A stretch of DNA of 64,000 bases. It comes from Annona cherimola. Its lineage: Eukaryota; Streptophyta; Magnoliopsida; Magnoliales; Annonaceae. This document shows positions 20,250-32,717 of the stretch, piece after piece (the first letter of the stretch is position 1; every line of letters starts with the position of its first letter). Below the pieces are notes generated by a model. That model was given only the letters and a program-made list of their open reading frames with translations, was not told the DNA's origin and made no database searches. The translations under genes and the position numbers were made by a program. Where the stretch lies: the NCBI GenBank assembly GCA_030490835.1, contig CM059972.1, forward strand, positions 50,821,563 to 50,885,562, in the 5' to 3' direction.

Positions 20250-22764
20250 TGTGGCGCCCCGAATCGAGGTGCCTAGAAGCCTTACTCCGGGATCGTTTTG
20301 ATTGGTAAACGTGAATCAGGATTGTTGCCCTGATCACACGGCAGATTTTTTTTTTTATCATAAATACATGAAAAATTTCAATCATTCATCCAACATGAAA
20401 TATATTTCACATATCACAGTTATAAACCAAAACTATTCCATAAAACAAAAATATTCATTTTCATTTCAAAATTATCATCATTGTCTTTCATAAAATTTAC
20501 ACATACAATATTTCATCGAAACTACATGTCATTTTACATGCTGCCATCATCATCTTTTCCTGTCTGTTGTTGAAAAAGCATGGGTGAGTAATAATACTCA
20601 GTAAGCAAGTTATACATAATTTATCAATCATTTTCATGCATTTCATAAAATGCAAATGCAATCCATACATAGCATTCATGACATTCCTTTGGATGCGACG
20701 CTAGCTAGGCGCCTATCCCATACATACTCCCATTTCAGGGAGGTGGCCACCGGCTGGGCCTATTAAGCGACTTGGCAATAGCGAGGGGGACATCTGGTCC
20801 GCTTACTACCTCGACTAAGGCCTATTCCTCGTGCACATGCTCATTCTCATACACATGCCGACATGATATTTGCAAATCATAAACACTTTCATAAAAATAT
20901 TTAGTAAGTAATTTAACAAAACAAACTTCAGTTCATGTAAAGCAGTTATAGGCATGGTCAACCTTAAATAAATTTCACAAAGCAATTCGCAAACAATTTA
21001 AAGCATTTTAGAAATAATTTGCAAAACATATAATTTGCTTACCATCTTAGTGGGTGTCTTCGACCTTCTCTTTCCCTTTTCCTATTCAAGGAGAAAGGAT
21101 AATTTCATTTCTTCTATTAAAGCTGCTTCCCATGCATGCTCTATAATATTTGGGCATTATTTTTATATGGATATTTTTATCTATGGGTTCTTCAAAATTT
21201 TCATCCTTATATTTAAATATTAATCTCAATTTTTCTTCGAAAGCACGTTGTTCACTATAGCAAATCACTGTACCAAAATACTGTTCATCTGAGTTACTGT
21301 TCACAGAGACGTGGTTACTATTCATGGGTTCCAAAAATTGATATTTTTTCAAAAAATAAAAAATACCGTGACATACCTTATGCCTAGTATAACATAGGAC
21401 ATTTCATACATTTTGAATTTATCATCATTTACTTGGCGAAAAAAATTATTTTCTCCATATACTAAAAATCAACATAAATTCACTTAAGCATAATCCTTAA
21501 TTCCAAAAATCATGAAATTAATATATCATCATTCCAAAATCATATTTATTATAATCATACATCCCAAATCATCATTTATAAATTTTGGAGCATTATTTTC
21601 ACATATCATATGCTATCTTCCCAAATACCCTATCTTCGCTCCAAATTTTTTATGTTTTGGCATAATTCCATTTAAATATTATATCTATACTTATTTTCTC
21701 ATTCTTAGGCATTATCTAAGCATGGTTTTACCTTACTTAACATCCAAAAGAAATTTGGGTAGAAATCACTTACCCGAAGTGGATATACGCCTCTTTTTCT
21801 CACACTTTATCTCTCCAACCTTCTATTCTTCAAGGCTAAAACATGTGGGGATGGAAAATGAAGTTGCACAAATGATTTTTGAGCTTGGGATGGCTGTGAA
21901 TTCGTCCAAGGCATGCTCCCCTATTTATAGTGCTTCAAATTTCATGAATTTGCATTTCACCCCCTTTAGCTCAAGGTGTAAAATTGCAAATGTGTTTTTT
22001 CTAATTTCAAAAGATGCCTTGAGCCAAGAGCAACCACCCTATGCCTGCTCCAACCCTCCTATAGCAGCCCTAATTTTCTACCTATTTTTTTTATTTTTAA
22101 AATTAATTAAATTAAGCTAAATTAATCCTAGCCATTGATCTTTGATTTGGATGAATTTTGACCATTGATTTTGGTCAAGATACCCCCCTGCACGACCTGA
22201 CATGTAGCTGCTTTGCTTTTAATTTTTTATTTTAATTAAAAGTCAAATGCTCAATTAATGTAAAGTTGATTCACTTTTTCACTTTGTATTCGATGCTTCA
22301 TCTTGACCTCTGATTTGTGATTTTTATCACATCTTAATCCATTCATCATGTCCATCATGTATTTTTAACCATCCATAAAAAATTTCATCGAATTCCGACG
22401 TCCGGATTGCAATTTATGAATTTTTTCTATTTTTCCACAAAAATCCAAATTTGGATTAAAATATCCAAAAGAATTGCTATTTTGTCTTGTAGTGATTAAA
22501 TCTTTATTTTGTCTTTTTGTGAATAAGTTAATCCAAGTGATAACTCTTAATCACGTGTCTTAATCCCCGGTTACTAATTACGTTAACTATTCACGTGCAC
22601 TATTCATGGGGTTAAATTCCTAATTGCATTATTTCAATCTCCAATACACATATCCATCAATATAATTCATGAATTTTCATTTATTCATAAAATAAATACA
22701 AAATTACAAATATTGAAATGACACGTATATGGTTGAAATGACGCATGTATGGTCGGGTTTCACA
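20250..22764 (-). repeat. 3' LTR of gypsy C (2515 bp)
   Basis: Full-length copy. TATA box on the minus strand lies at 21921-21930 (CTATAAATAG). An intron-like segment spans 20564-21042 with GTAAGCAAA donor and CAACAACAG acceptor. The conserved core lies at 20696-20776. The plus-strand open frame of 202 codons at 21512-22120 has low-complexity AT-rich sequence and is not considered a gene. Confidence 0.92.
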
Positions 22765-22804
22765 ATTCTCCCCCCCTTACAATAGGTTTCGTCCCGAAAC
22801 CTAT
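22765..22804 (-). promoter_or_regulatory. Polypurine tract and upstream hairpin of gypsy C
   Basis: The element strand reads AAGGGGGGGAGAAT next to the LTR. Just upstream is ATAGGTTTCG-GGA-CGAAACCTAT, a perfect 10-bp stem (22782-22804). Element G has the same structure at 53698-53720. Confidence 0.8.
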
Positions 22805-25800
22805 CTTTCCTTAAATAATTGAGGATATTTTCTTTCAAGTTCCTCTCGTAACTCCCAAGTAGCTTCGGATTCTGAATATCGATTCCATTGTACCTTTACA
22901 TATTCGATCTCTCTGTTACGTAGTTTCTTGATCTTGAAATCCAATATTTTGATTGGCCTTTCCTCATAGTTTAAATGTTCTTGGATTGGCAAATTCTCTG
23001 CTATCAACACATGGGTAGGATTAGAAACATATTTCCTTAGCATGGAGATGTGAAAGACATTGTGGATGGCATTGAGGGCTGGTGGCAAGGCTATTCTATA
23101 GGCTAGACTGCCTATCTTTTCCAAAACTTCAAAGGGTCCGACATATCTTGGGTTTAATTTTCCCCTCTTTCCAAACCGGGTGACTCCTTTGAATGGCGTT
23201 ACCTTAACAAATACGTGATCCCCAACTTGGATATTTAAATCCCTTCTTTTGCAATTGGTGTAACTCTTTTGCCTGCTCTGGGCGGTGAGTATACACTGGC
23301 AAATCACTTGAACTTTTTCTGTCATTCTCTTTGAGAGGTCTGGAGCCAATTTTCTTTCTCCCACTTCATCCCAGTTTAGAGGAGTTCTGCATTTCCGTCC
23401 ATATAAAGCTTCAAATGGGGCCATTTGAATACTTGCTTGATAATTGTTGTTATAAGCTAATTTTGCCATAGCCAAATATTCATCCCATGATCCTCCAAAT
23501 TCTACTGTGCACATTCTCAGCATATCCTCTACTATTTGATTTACCCTTTCTGTCTGCCCATCAGTCTGAGGATGAAATGTTATGCTGAATTTCAGTTGTG
23601 TACCTAAGGTTTGATGTAAACTTTTCCAAAATCGAGATGTAAAACTGGAATCTCGATCGGAAACTATTGACTTAAGTACTTCATGCAGTCTCACTATCTC
23701 CTCATAATAAATTTTAGCCAGTCGCTCAACAGTAAAATTTTTCTTGATGGCTAGGAAATGAGCTACCTTTGATAATCTTCTACTATGACTCATATAGCAT
23801 CATTTCCATTATGGGTTCTTGGCAACCCTTCAATAAAATCCATAGTAATATCATCCCATTTCCATTATGGGACTTCGAGCGACTGTAATTTTCCAGGGGT
23901 TCTTTGATGATCAGCCTTAACCCTTTGACATGTTAGGCACTTAGCCACATATTCAGCAATTTCTCTCTTCATATTATTCCACCAATACATCTTTTTGATG
24001 TCTTGATACATCTTGGTGCTGCCTGAATGCATCGAAAATGGAGAGAAATGTGCTTCTTTCAATATCTGTTCCTTTACTTCCTCTTGATTGGGTATACACA
24101 GGCGACCTCTATATCTGTACATCCCATGTTCATCTTGTGTGTATTCACTGGGATTTTTCTTGATCATTTTCTCTACATAATTCTTGAAATCCCCATTTTC
24201 TTGTTGAGTGATTTTAATTTGCTCAAATAAATCTGACTGGATTTGTAATTGAGACAATCTGACTTGTACCCCAGGTGGGCTTACAATTAATTCTAATTGT
24301 CTCAATTCTTGTAATAGCCCTTCTTCCTTTGTGATGAAATGTGCTAAGCTAACATTTCTACTTAGCGCATCAGCTACTACATTAGCTTTGCCTGGATGAT
24401 ATAAAATGTCGAGGTCATAATCCTTTAGTAACTCGAGCCATCTTCTTTGCCTCATATTTAACTTTTTTTTGAGTAAAAATGTACTTGAGGCTCTTATGAT
24501 CAGTATAGACCTCACATTTAACTTAATATAAATAATGTATCCAAATTTTCAAGGCAAAGACTACTGCTGCCAATTCTAAATCATGGGTTGGATAGTTTAC
24601 CTCATTTGGCTTGAGTTGCCGGGATGCGTATGATATAATTTTTCATTTTGCATCAGTACACATCCTAATCCTTTCTTTGAGGCATCACTATAGATCACAA
24701 ACCCTTCCTTCTCCGTAGGTAGTGTTAGAATTGGAGCTTTTACCAGTCTTTTCTTTAATTCTTGGAAGCTATTCTCACATTCCTGTGTCCATTCATACCT
24801 AACTCCTTTCCTTGTCAGCTTTGTGAGTGAAGCTAACAATTGTGAGAATCCTTCCACAAATCTTCTGTAGTAGCCAGCTAGCCCTAGGAAACTTCTTATT
24901 TCCGTGATATTTGTTGGCTGTGGACATTTTGTTATTGCCTCAATCTTTTAAGGATCCACTTGTATTCCCTTCTCGGATATAATGTGGCCGAGAAAGGCTA
25001 CCTATTTCAACCAAAACTCACATTTCTTGAATTTAGCATATAATTTCTCCCTTCGAAGAATTTCCAACACTATCCTTAAATACTTCTCATGTTCTTCTTC
25101 TGTCTTTGAATAAATCAATATATCATCAATGAATACCACCACAAATTGATCCAAAAATTCTCGAAAAATTCTATTAATCATATCCATAAACACAGCTGGG
25201 GCATTCGTTAGTCCAAATGGCATGACTAAGAATTCATAATGCCCATATCTTGTTCTGAATGCTGTTTTATGGACGTCCTTTGGACATATCCTCAACTGGT
25301 GGTATCCTGACTGCAGATCAATTTTTGAAAATGTCGAAGTTCCTTTCAACTGATCAAAAAGATCATCTATTCTTAGGAGTGGGTACTTATTTTTTACTGT
25401 TACTTTGTTCAATTCTCTCTAATCAATGCAGAGTCTCAAACTCCTATCCTTTTTCCTTACAAATAGTACTGGAGCTCCCCAAGGTGATGCATAGGGTCTA
25501 ATAAATCCCTTATCTAATAAATCTTGAATTTGTACTTTCAACTCAGCCAATTCGGCTGCTGCCATCCTATATGGGGCCTTAGATATTGAGGTTGTCCGTA
25601 AGATAATTTCTATTTCCATATCTATCTCCCTTTCCGGTGGTAAATTACATATCTCCTTTAGAAAAATATCTGGAAATTCGTTTACTACTAGAATTTGATC
25701 CATAGGTACCCCATCTCCTTTTATTGTGTTTATAGAGACCAAATAAGCTGTACATTGTTGACGTATCAACTTAGCTGCTTTCATAGCTGATACCATTCTT

Positions 25801-25970
25801 ATTGTGTTTTCTGGCTGTCTCATTTTACTGATCTCTATTTCATCTTTTGGTGTTTCAAATTGCACCTTTTTATTTCTACAATCAATTGTTGCACCCCATT
25901 GACTTAGCCAATCCATCCCTAGTATGACATCAAACTCTGTCATGGGTAATAGGATGAGATCAGCTTCCAA
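22801..25970 (-). pseudogene. pol: Gypsy C pol: RT, RNase H, integrase with chromodomain-like end
   Basis: Reading from 25970: end of protease (VILGMDWLSQWGATIDC); RT with [40 protein letters not shown] and FIDDILIYS (25002-25412); RNase H with [17 protein letters not shown] (about 24700); LYHPGKANVVADALSR; integrase zinc motif (MHSGSTKMYQD with CLTCQ); catalytic Asp in MDFIEGLP (about 23845), Asp in VSDRDSSFTS and Glu in DGQTERVNQ. The C-terminus VKVQWNRYSESEATWELREEL is chromodomain-like, which would direct integration to marked chromatin. Stops follow LCID (about 25416) and FWLK (about 25001), with further breaks near 24950, 24590, 24515 and 23800. The gene cannot make a full product. Confidence 0.92.
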
Positions 25971-27517
25971 TATTTTTGTTCCATCCTAATAGGACATGCT
26001 TTGCAGATTTGATTTATACTTGCCAACCTATATACTGGGGATTCTACATGTATAGTACTACTGGTTTCCTCTACCCAAAGTGCGTGTTTGATTACGAATT
26101 GGTATGATATAAATGAATGCGTAGCTCCAGAATCAAATAAAGCTACTGCAGAATTTTCCAAAATGTAAATCATACCTGTAATCACTTTTTCCTCCATCTC
26201 TTGTGACTCCGTTCGGGTGAGGGCTTGGACACGCACTGGGTTGGTAGCAGTACCGGGTCGATTGGCAATGGCGAGGACTTTTTGCTCGGCCGGCCTCCCT
26301 CGAGCTGGTGCTCCTTGTGGCTTATTCGGACAATTGGGCGAAATGTGTCCGACTTGACCACAGTTGAAGCACTTTATTATCTTGGCTTCGTCGATCCCGC
26401 AGTCCCGGGCCACATGACCGGTTTGGCCACATTTGTAGCATTTCCCCGTTCCTTATAAACATTCACCTGAATGGCGTTTGTGGCAAGTTCTGTAAGTCAG
26501 GGTGCTCTGTGTCTTGTCGCCGATCTTCTTTCTCTCGGCGATTCCCCTTTTTCCTTTATTGACCTCACCTTCCTGGAGGTTGAAAAGAATTGTTTTTGAG
26601 CTTGTCTAATCTCCTGAGTCCTCATAGACTCCATCTCCAATGCCCTAGCTCTCTCAATGCTAGAAGCATAGTCTTTTATTAGTAACGGGGCTAACCCCTC
26701 TCTTAATTGGGGTCTTAATCCCCTTTGAAATCTTTGTGCCTTATTTTCTGGCACGTTAGCGATCCATGGAACATATATTACCAAGGCATTGAACTTTATA
26801 GCATATTCTGTGACTGTCATCCTGCCTTGGTAGAGTTTTTCGAACTCTATCACCCTTTGGCTCTGTAGCCCTACAGGAAGATATTCTTTATTAAATTCCT
26901 CAAAAAAAATTCATGCCACGTAACTTGCTCCGAATGTGGCATAGTGACCATTAGCGTTTCCCACCATTCATAAGCATCTTCTACTAGTAGGTGAGTAACG
27001 CATAACACTTTCTGCTGATCATTGTAAGGCGATATCCTGAAAAATTTCTTATTTCTATAATCCCCTGCTCTACAATGAGGGGGTCCGGTTCCCCTGCAAA
27101 CTTAGGTGGGCACTGGGCAAGAAAGGCATTGATTGCCTTTCTGTCGGCCTCAAGGAGACTATCCTCCACTCCCCTTGATGTGCCGGGATTGGCCGAGGGC
27201 CCCGGTCTTTCCCTGTCTCCTCTTGATGGCGGGGCCTGCTGGTTCCTTATTTCTTGTAATAACCTAGCAGTCTGGGCTGTCCATTGCCGCATAGCTTTCT
27301 CGATGGCCGCAACAATTCTTTCTTCTATATTGATCTCTGCTTGAGGTCTTGGGCTTTCCTCTCGCCGTGGGCGGGTCCTAGAGGATTGCTCCTCGATTTC
27401 AGCCCTATAAGTTCTTTTACTGGCTTCATCCCTTGTTTGATCAACTGATTCTTCTATTGGGGCCTTTCCTTTGTTGGCTCTAGCTCTATCTCTGGTGAGC
27501 GGCATTTTCAACTTCAT
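25940..27517 (-). pseudogene. gag: Gypsy C gag and protease, broken
   Basis: The start is the ATG at 27502 (MPLTRDRARANKGKAP) or the upstream in-frame ATG at 27517. The N-terminus is charged and low-complexity, then INAFLAQCPPKFAGEPDP begins the retrotransposon gag domain. Frame is lost between 26984 and 26853. The domain continues at 26853 (FEKLYQGRMTVTEYAIKF, AQRFQRGLRPQLREGL). Two zinc knuckles follow, CYKCGQTGHVARDC and CFNCGQVGHISPNC (about 26340-26440), which bind element RNA. The protease active site is ALFDSGATHSFIS (about 26145). Another frameshift lies near 25960. Confidence 0.9.
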
Positions 27518-27634
27518 GAAACATTTATTAGTATAACATCAATATTCATCAATAATAATAAATCAGTCATAATCATAATTTCATGTATTCTAGCTTAGTC
27601 ATTTCTTTCCTTTTCTGCCTATTTACCAATCCAT

Positions 27635-27646
27635 GCTCTGATACCA
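27635..27646 (-). other. Primer-binding site of gypsy C
   Basis: The element strand reads TGGTATCAGAGC, matching initiator tRNA-Met, a few bases inside the 5' LTR. Confidence 0.9.
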
Positions 27647-27651
27647 AATTA

Positions 27652-28506
27652 TGTGGCGCCCCGAACCGAGGTGCTTAGAAGCCTTACTCCGGGATCGTTT
27701 TGATTGGTAAACGTGACTCAGGATTGTTAACCTGATCACACGGCAGAATTTTTTATTTTTTTTTATCATCAATACATGGAAAATTTCCATCATTCATCCA
27801 ACATGAAATATATTTCACATATCACAGTTATAAACCAAAACTGTTCCATAAAATAAAAATATTCATTTCCATTTCAAAATTATCATCATTGTCTTTACAT
27901 AAAATTTACCCCCTGCACGTCCTGACATGTAGCTGCTTTGCTTTTAATTTTTTAAATTTTTAATTTTTTATTTTAATTAAAAGTCAAATGCTCAATTAAT
28001 GTAAAGTTGATTCACTTTTTCACTTTGTATTTGATGCTTCATCTTGACCTTTGATTTGTGATTTTTATCACATCTTAATCCATTCATCATGTCCATCATT
28101 TATTTTTAACCATCCATAAAAAAATTCATCGAATTTCGGCGCCCGAATTGCAATTTATGAATTTTTTTCTTTTTTTCCACAAAAATCCAAATTTGGATTA
28201 AAATATCCAAAAGAATTGCTATTTTGTCTTGTAGTGATTAAATCTCTATTTTGTCTTTTTGTGATTAAGTTAATCCAAGTGATAACTCTTAATCACGTGT
28301 CTTAATCCCCGGTTACTAATCACATTCACTATTCACGTGCACTATTCACGGGGTTAAATTCCTAATTGCATTATTTCAATCTCCAATACACATATCCATC
28401 AATATAATTCATGAATTTTCATTTATTCATAAAATATTTATAAAATTACAAATATTGAAATGACACGTATACGGTCGAAATAATGCGTATACGGTCGGGT
28501 TTCACA
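27652..28506 (-). repeat. 5' LTR of gypsy C, internally deleted (855 bp)
   Basis: The outer parts align to the 2515-bp partner, but about 1.66 kb is missing at about 27909, where AAATTTAC joins CCCCTGCACG. The partner has TAC at both deletion edges. The deletion removes the TATA box, the intron-like segment and the conserved core, so this 5' LTR should be promoterless. Confidence 0.9.
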
Positions 28507-28748
28507 ATAACACTCTAGGCGTTAAGGCAAAGCGCTTGCCTTGAGCTATCTCAAAGGCAACATAAAGGCACGACTACTTCATAAGACCATAAGACGAGCA
28601 AGAAGGATAGATGTCTACAAAAACCCAAAGCCATAGAAAGAAGGCAAGCTCGACCTCAGGTTATACTCGCTGTAGACGTTCAAGAGGGAGCCATAGACTG
28701 CCTTATGCCCTGGCATGAACTCAGTAATATTGGAGGGTCAGTCATCAT
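28507..28748 (-). pseudogene. PMD pseudogene, middle part
   Basis: The minus strand encodes YNLRSSLPSFYGFGF and, in a shifted frame, LYVAFEIAQGKRFALTPRVL. The latter matches the PMD segment around MARGxxFSLAPxVL. Its frame runs straight into LCNIFKGLNQ at 20249 once gypsy C and one ATAAC copy are removed. This joins the two fragments as one gene. Copia B cuts it on the other side. Confidence 0.72.
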
Positions 28749-30318
28749 TGTTGGTCCTGAGTTAATGACAATTACGCAAGAGGAGAGGGGTGAATTGGGT
28801 ATTATGAAAATTTAAAACTTAAATAGAAACTTTTACCCCGGATTAATCTAGTCCCCTTTATGAAGAAACAAAATGGTATGCAATATAATGTAGAGAGCAG
28901 AAATAGAAATCAACACACAAGATTTTATAGTGGTTCGGGCAACCTCCCTACTCCACTCTTCCAATCTCACACCTCTTGTGACTTGGGTTCCACTATGTAT
29001 TCCACGAATACAACTAGAGTCTCCACTCTCTTCTAGATTCTAGCTCTAGGAGGCATATACAACCATAGCCTCTGCTCACTTCTAGATTCAAGCTCTAAGG
29101 GGCATATACAATCAACACAAGTAGGTGATGAATTACACTCTAATCACAACTCTACTTGCAACGTCTTGGTTTCAATCACCAAACTTAAACCAAGCACTAA
29201 AACAATCAATAGTGTAAGAATAAAGAAGATCTACACTTTACTGAGTTGTGTAGCAAGTTTCAGCTTGAGGAAGAATCTGTAGGAGCAACCGATTGTGTTT
29301 CGTTGAAGCAAATCGCAACTTTGAAGCTTGTTCTTTCTTTGAAAGTGTACAGATCACTCAAATTTAGAGAAAAGCAAATAAGGACTCTTGCTTGCACTTC
29401 TTTCCTCTCTTTAAACTCTATCTTGTGTATATCCACGTTTGCTTGAGTGTCTATATATAGAGGAGGGAAGATTTTGAACGTTATAGAAGTGGTTGGCGCA
29501 CAATAAATGTTCCAACGTTCAAAAATTCAAACGTTACTTTCCCAAGTCGCAGGTTGAGTTGACTTCGTCTGCGACTTCGCCCAAGTCGCATGCTAGAGTC
29601 GACTTCGTGTGCGACTTCGGCAGCTCTTCAGTTTCCAAGTCTGAGTTCTAGGTCGACTTGGTTTCAGACTTGACCTCAAGTCGATCTTGGAGTCGACTTG
29701 GGATGCGACTTGACCAGTTTTTGTGCCAAAACAGTTTGATCCTTGTTGATTCACCTCTTGTTTGCTTAGCTACTTTCCTTCAATAATAGAAACATTATTT
29801 TCATTCTCGATTGGCTTCAAATCTTGCAAACCTTGTGATTCTTAGAGAACTTGAAAACTTGTATGGTCAAATCTTCTTTGATTTGGAATGAATTCATGTA
29901 CCTTGCTCGCTTTAAAATTATATTAGTCTTCATATCTTGAGTTGTCTTCATCTTGAAATGAGCTTGAACTTTTAACTTGGACTTGAGAAACTCAAGTCGA
30001 TCCTGGGGTCGACTTCGTCTGCGACTTCGCCCAAGTCGCATGCTGGAGTCGACTTCGACTGCGACTTCAGCTGTTCACCTTCCAAATTCAAATCTGTCCA
30101 TCAGGTACATGTGGAAGTCGAATGTGGAGTCGACTTCGAGATCGACTTCACCCTAAGTCGAAGTCCGAGTTGACTTGGGAATCGACTTGGCTGATTTTCA
30201 TTCCTTAAGACATTCATCACACTCATTAGTAATCAATTTATACTCAAATTTGAATTTGTTAATCATCAAAACTTATGCTTTGGTCAATTTTGTTTTGTTT
30301 TAACTATTATTTCCAACA
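28749..30318 (-). repeat. 3' LTR of copia B (1570 bp)
   Basis: TGTTGGTCC to TTCCAACA. TATA box CTATATATAG lies at 29451-29460. GTCGAC/GCGACTT repeat blocks lie at 29543-29720 and 29995-30192, upstream of the TATA box on the element strand. Confidence 0.95.
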
Positions 30319-30334
30319 ATCTCCCCCTTTTTGA
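30319..30334 (-). other. Polypurine tract of copia B
   Basis: The element strand reads AAAAAGGGGGAGAT directly before the LTR. The tail from here to 30597 is AT-rich and non-coding. Confidence 0.85.
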
Positions 30335-30597
30335 TGATTGATAAAACTAATTTGAGTTTGTACCTTTCAAGAAAATCACATTCATATAGTTTCCAAAATA
30401 GAACATCAAATATCTTTCAAACAGAGCATGAAACAAACATTTGAGCATAAAACATATTTCATATCATCATGATTCATACAGATTACAATGTAAAGCAAAA
30501 AAGAAAACCTGATACAAGCTACCCAACCCAAAAAACCTATGTCATGTCCTAAAACTCACTCAAAACAAACTCTATCCTATCTCCCTCTTTTTGTCAA

Positions 30598-32221
30598 TCA
30601 CTCAAAATGAGATTCAATTACTAAGGATTTGGTGAATTGAAATTTGGAAATGGGATATGAAGATTGAGTAGGTTTGACGGGTCGAACATGAGCAGACGAG
30701 TAGAAGGATGAAACAGGTGCGGGGGTTGGATCTCGATGAACTGATCCGGATTCAAACGGATCTAGTTCAGGTATGGGCTGATTACGATGACGCCCAGATG
30801 CGAGATGGTACCGGACAGTGCGCATTTACCGATCGATACGATCTTGTCGGGAATGCAAGTCCATGATGGTTGTGAGGACTCCAGAGATGAGACTGGTAAC
30901 TCTATTTTCCTGTTGACCCATTTCATCTCGTAGGGTAGCTATTTCATCTTGAATGGTCTGTAGAGTTCTCCTGAGATGATGGTTGAGGTGCCGGATCTGG
31001 AATGGCTGATCCCCATGGAGAGAAGGATCCAAGTGATATGGGAGAGACTGGCTCCTCAGGGATATCCTGTGGAGGATCCGGTTGGGCTTCTGGAGGCTGC
31101 TCCCCCTCAGTATATGCTCGTCTTTCCTCTTCAGGAGCTTCTACTTCGGCCCTGAGTTCATGCACATTGATCTTCATTCTCTGGATCAATGCCTTGTTGA
31201 TTGCGTTAGTGGATTTTAGTACTTCGAAGGGCTCACCTTCAATATCCACTTCAAAGTGCTCAAGAATCTTCGTGATCCAGGTGCCGTAGGGTAGAACTCC
31301 CCGTGGATTGTCCTTTCTGCAGCTGAGAGCTTCAATGAACAAACGGGGAAGGCTGACTTTTACCCTGTTCACGATTTTTCATAGTATCCCAGCTTCTTGA
31401 GGGTTCAGTTGATTCCGTCCTCCGCCCTTAGGGTAGATGCAGTGGGCTATCAACAGACGTAGAACCCGTATCTTTGGAGACATATCCATGTAATGCAGAA
31501 ACTTGATCCCTGGATGATATTTATTGCTCCGAGTGAGCTGATTATATATCTGATCAAGTGAGAGATCTGCAGGGAGTGGCTCATCTTCATGCGGAACCTC
31601 GAGTATCTGTCCGATGTTGATCATTGCTCCTTCCAAATTTGGAGTTACTCCAACTCCAAAGAACATGCTAACTCCTTTTACAAAACTGCTATAATATTTC
31701 TCATCCCATAAATAATAGAAAATCCTGGTTAGATCCGGATAGACTCTTTCATCTTCCTTTAGCAGCTTGGTCCAACCTTGAAATTCCAATAGATCTTCTA
31801 TATCTGACCCATAATCTTTCAGAAACTTGAAATCAATTATTTTAGGAATGAATACCTTCCTCTCGTAGAAGTGTTTGTAGAACCGACTGTGCTGGATTTC
31901 GGTTTTGAAGTACGTAGTCGGCATCTTCAACACTTGAGCTTTCCCAGCTTTGTTCCCTTTCCTTCTTGCTCCAGATTGAGTGCTGTGTGAGGTTTGGGGT
32001 TGTTCCTCACGACCAGCTGTGGTTGACGGAGTTCCCGTTTGAAAACGCACCTGGCGGCCAGTGGAAGTGGATGGTTCTTCCCGGGCTCGCTTTGAGGAGG
32101 TACGTTGTCTCCTAGGCACTTCGTCTTCAGTATGGGATATATGAGATGTAGATTTTCTGGGAACAGGTTTGAGAGAGGGTTTTGAGACAGCTAACTTGGG
32201 AGGTCTAGTCTTTGGAGCCAT
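30598..32221 (-). pseudogene. Accessory ORF of copia B (plant transposon-protein family), broken
   Basis: It starts MAPKTRPPKLAVSKP at 32221. The first 280 codons are open (32221-31379), then one stop, then the same frame to about 30944. A frameshift leads to the last part (31032-30598). Domains follow the copia A homologue: basic NLS-like N-terminus (RRQRTSSKRAREEP), HSRFYKHFYERKVFIPK, FQGWTKLLKED, VYPDLTRIFYYLWD, FLHYMDMSPKIRVLRLLIAHC, GGRNQLNPQEA, LPRLFIEAL, and a coiled-coil end. There is no membrane segment. The two copia ORFs are similar along their whole length, so the ORF was kept through the divergence of the two elements. Function unknown. Confidence 0.8.
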
Positions 32222-32717
32222 TGGTTTTGAAATTTAGAGAGGTAGAAAGAGAGAGACTGAGGTGAAGAGAAGGAGACAGGCAAATGAGAGAGTTAATGAG
32301 ACAGAGATGAGACTGAGATAGAGAGATTTAAGCTGAGAGAGAGATAGAATGAGAGAGAAACTGAGAGGGAGACTGAGAGGGAGAGAATGAGAGAGAGAGA
32401 GATTGAAGCAGAGAGAGAAAGACAGAGAGTGAGAGAGAAGGAGAGAATGATAGAGAGATGCAGTTGCCGGAGAACAGGGAGAAAGAGAGAGACCGACGCC
32501 GGAGAGAAAACGCTGGAAAAGGGAGAAACGGCGCGGGAAAAATAAGAGGAAGAAGAAGAAGAAGGAAAGAAAAAGAAGAGAAGGCGGACAGTCGCGCGCG
32601 CAGAGTTGACTTCACATCTCCCAAGTCGACTTCGCTAGAGTCGACTTGGCTTTCTCGGAGTCGACTTGACTCATCGACTTGACCTTTTTCAGATTCGATT
32701 TTCTTGTATAATTTTTC
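32222..32717 (-). promoter_or_regulatory. Spacer between pol and accessory ORF of copia B
   Basis: GTCGAC-type repeats at 32605-32682 follow the pol stop on the element strand. Then about 350 bp of CT-rich DNA with long CTCTCT runs lead to the accessory ATG. Same layout as copia A (2500-3077). Confidence 0.5.

Larger units (their letters stand above)
20250..28506 (-). mobile_element. Gypsy C: Tekay-type (chromovirus) Ty3-gypsy element
   Basis: LTRs start TGTGGCGCCCC and end TTTCACA on the plus strand. Flanking direct repeats are ATAAC (20245-20249 and 28507-28511). The internal part carries, on the minus strand, a tRNA-iMet primer-binding site, gag, protease, RT, RNase H and integrase with a C-terminal chromodomain-like segment, then a polypurine tract. 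This order and the chromodomain place it among Tekay/Del chromoviruses. All genes are broken. It inserted into the PMD gene. The right LTR has lost about 1.66 kb. Confidence 0.93.

Noticed and set aside
21512..22120. 202-codon plus-strand ORF in the gypsy C LTR
   Set aside because: AT-rich low-complexity sequence in a non-coding LTR, antisense to the element, and the frame is not kept in the solo LTR.
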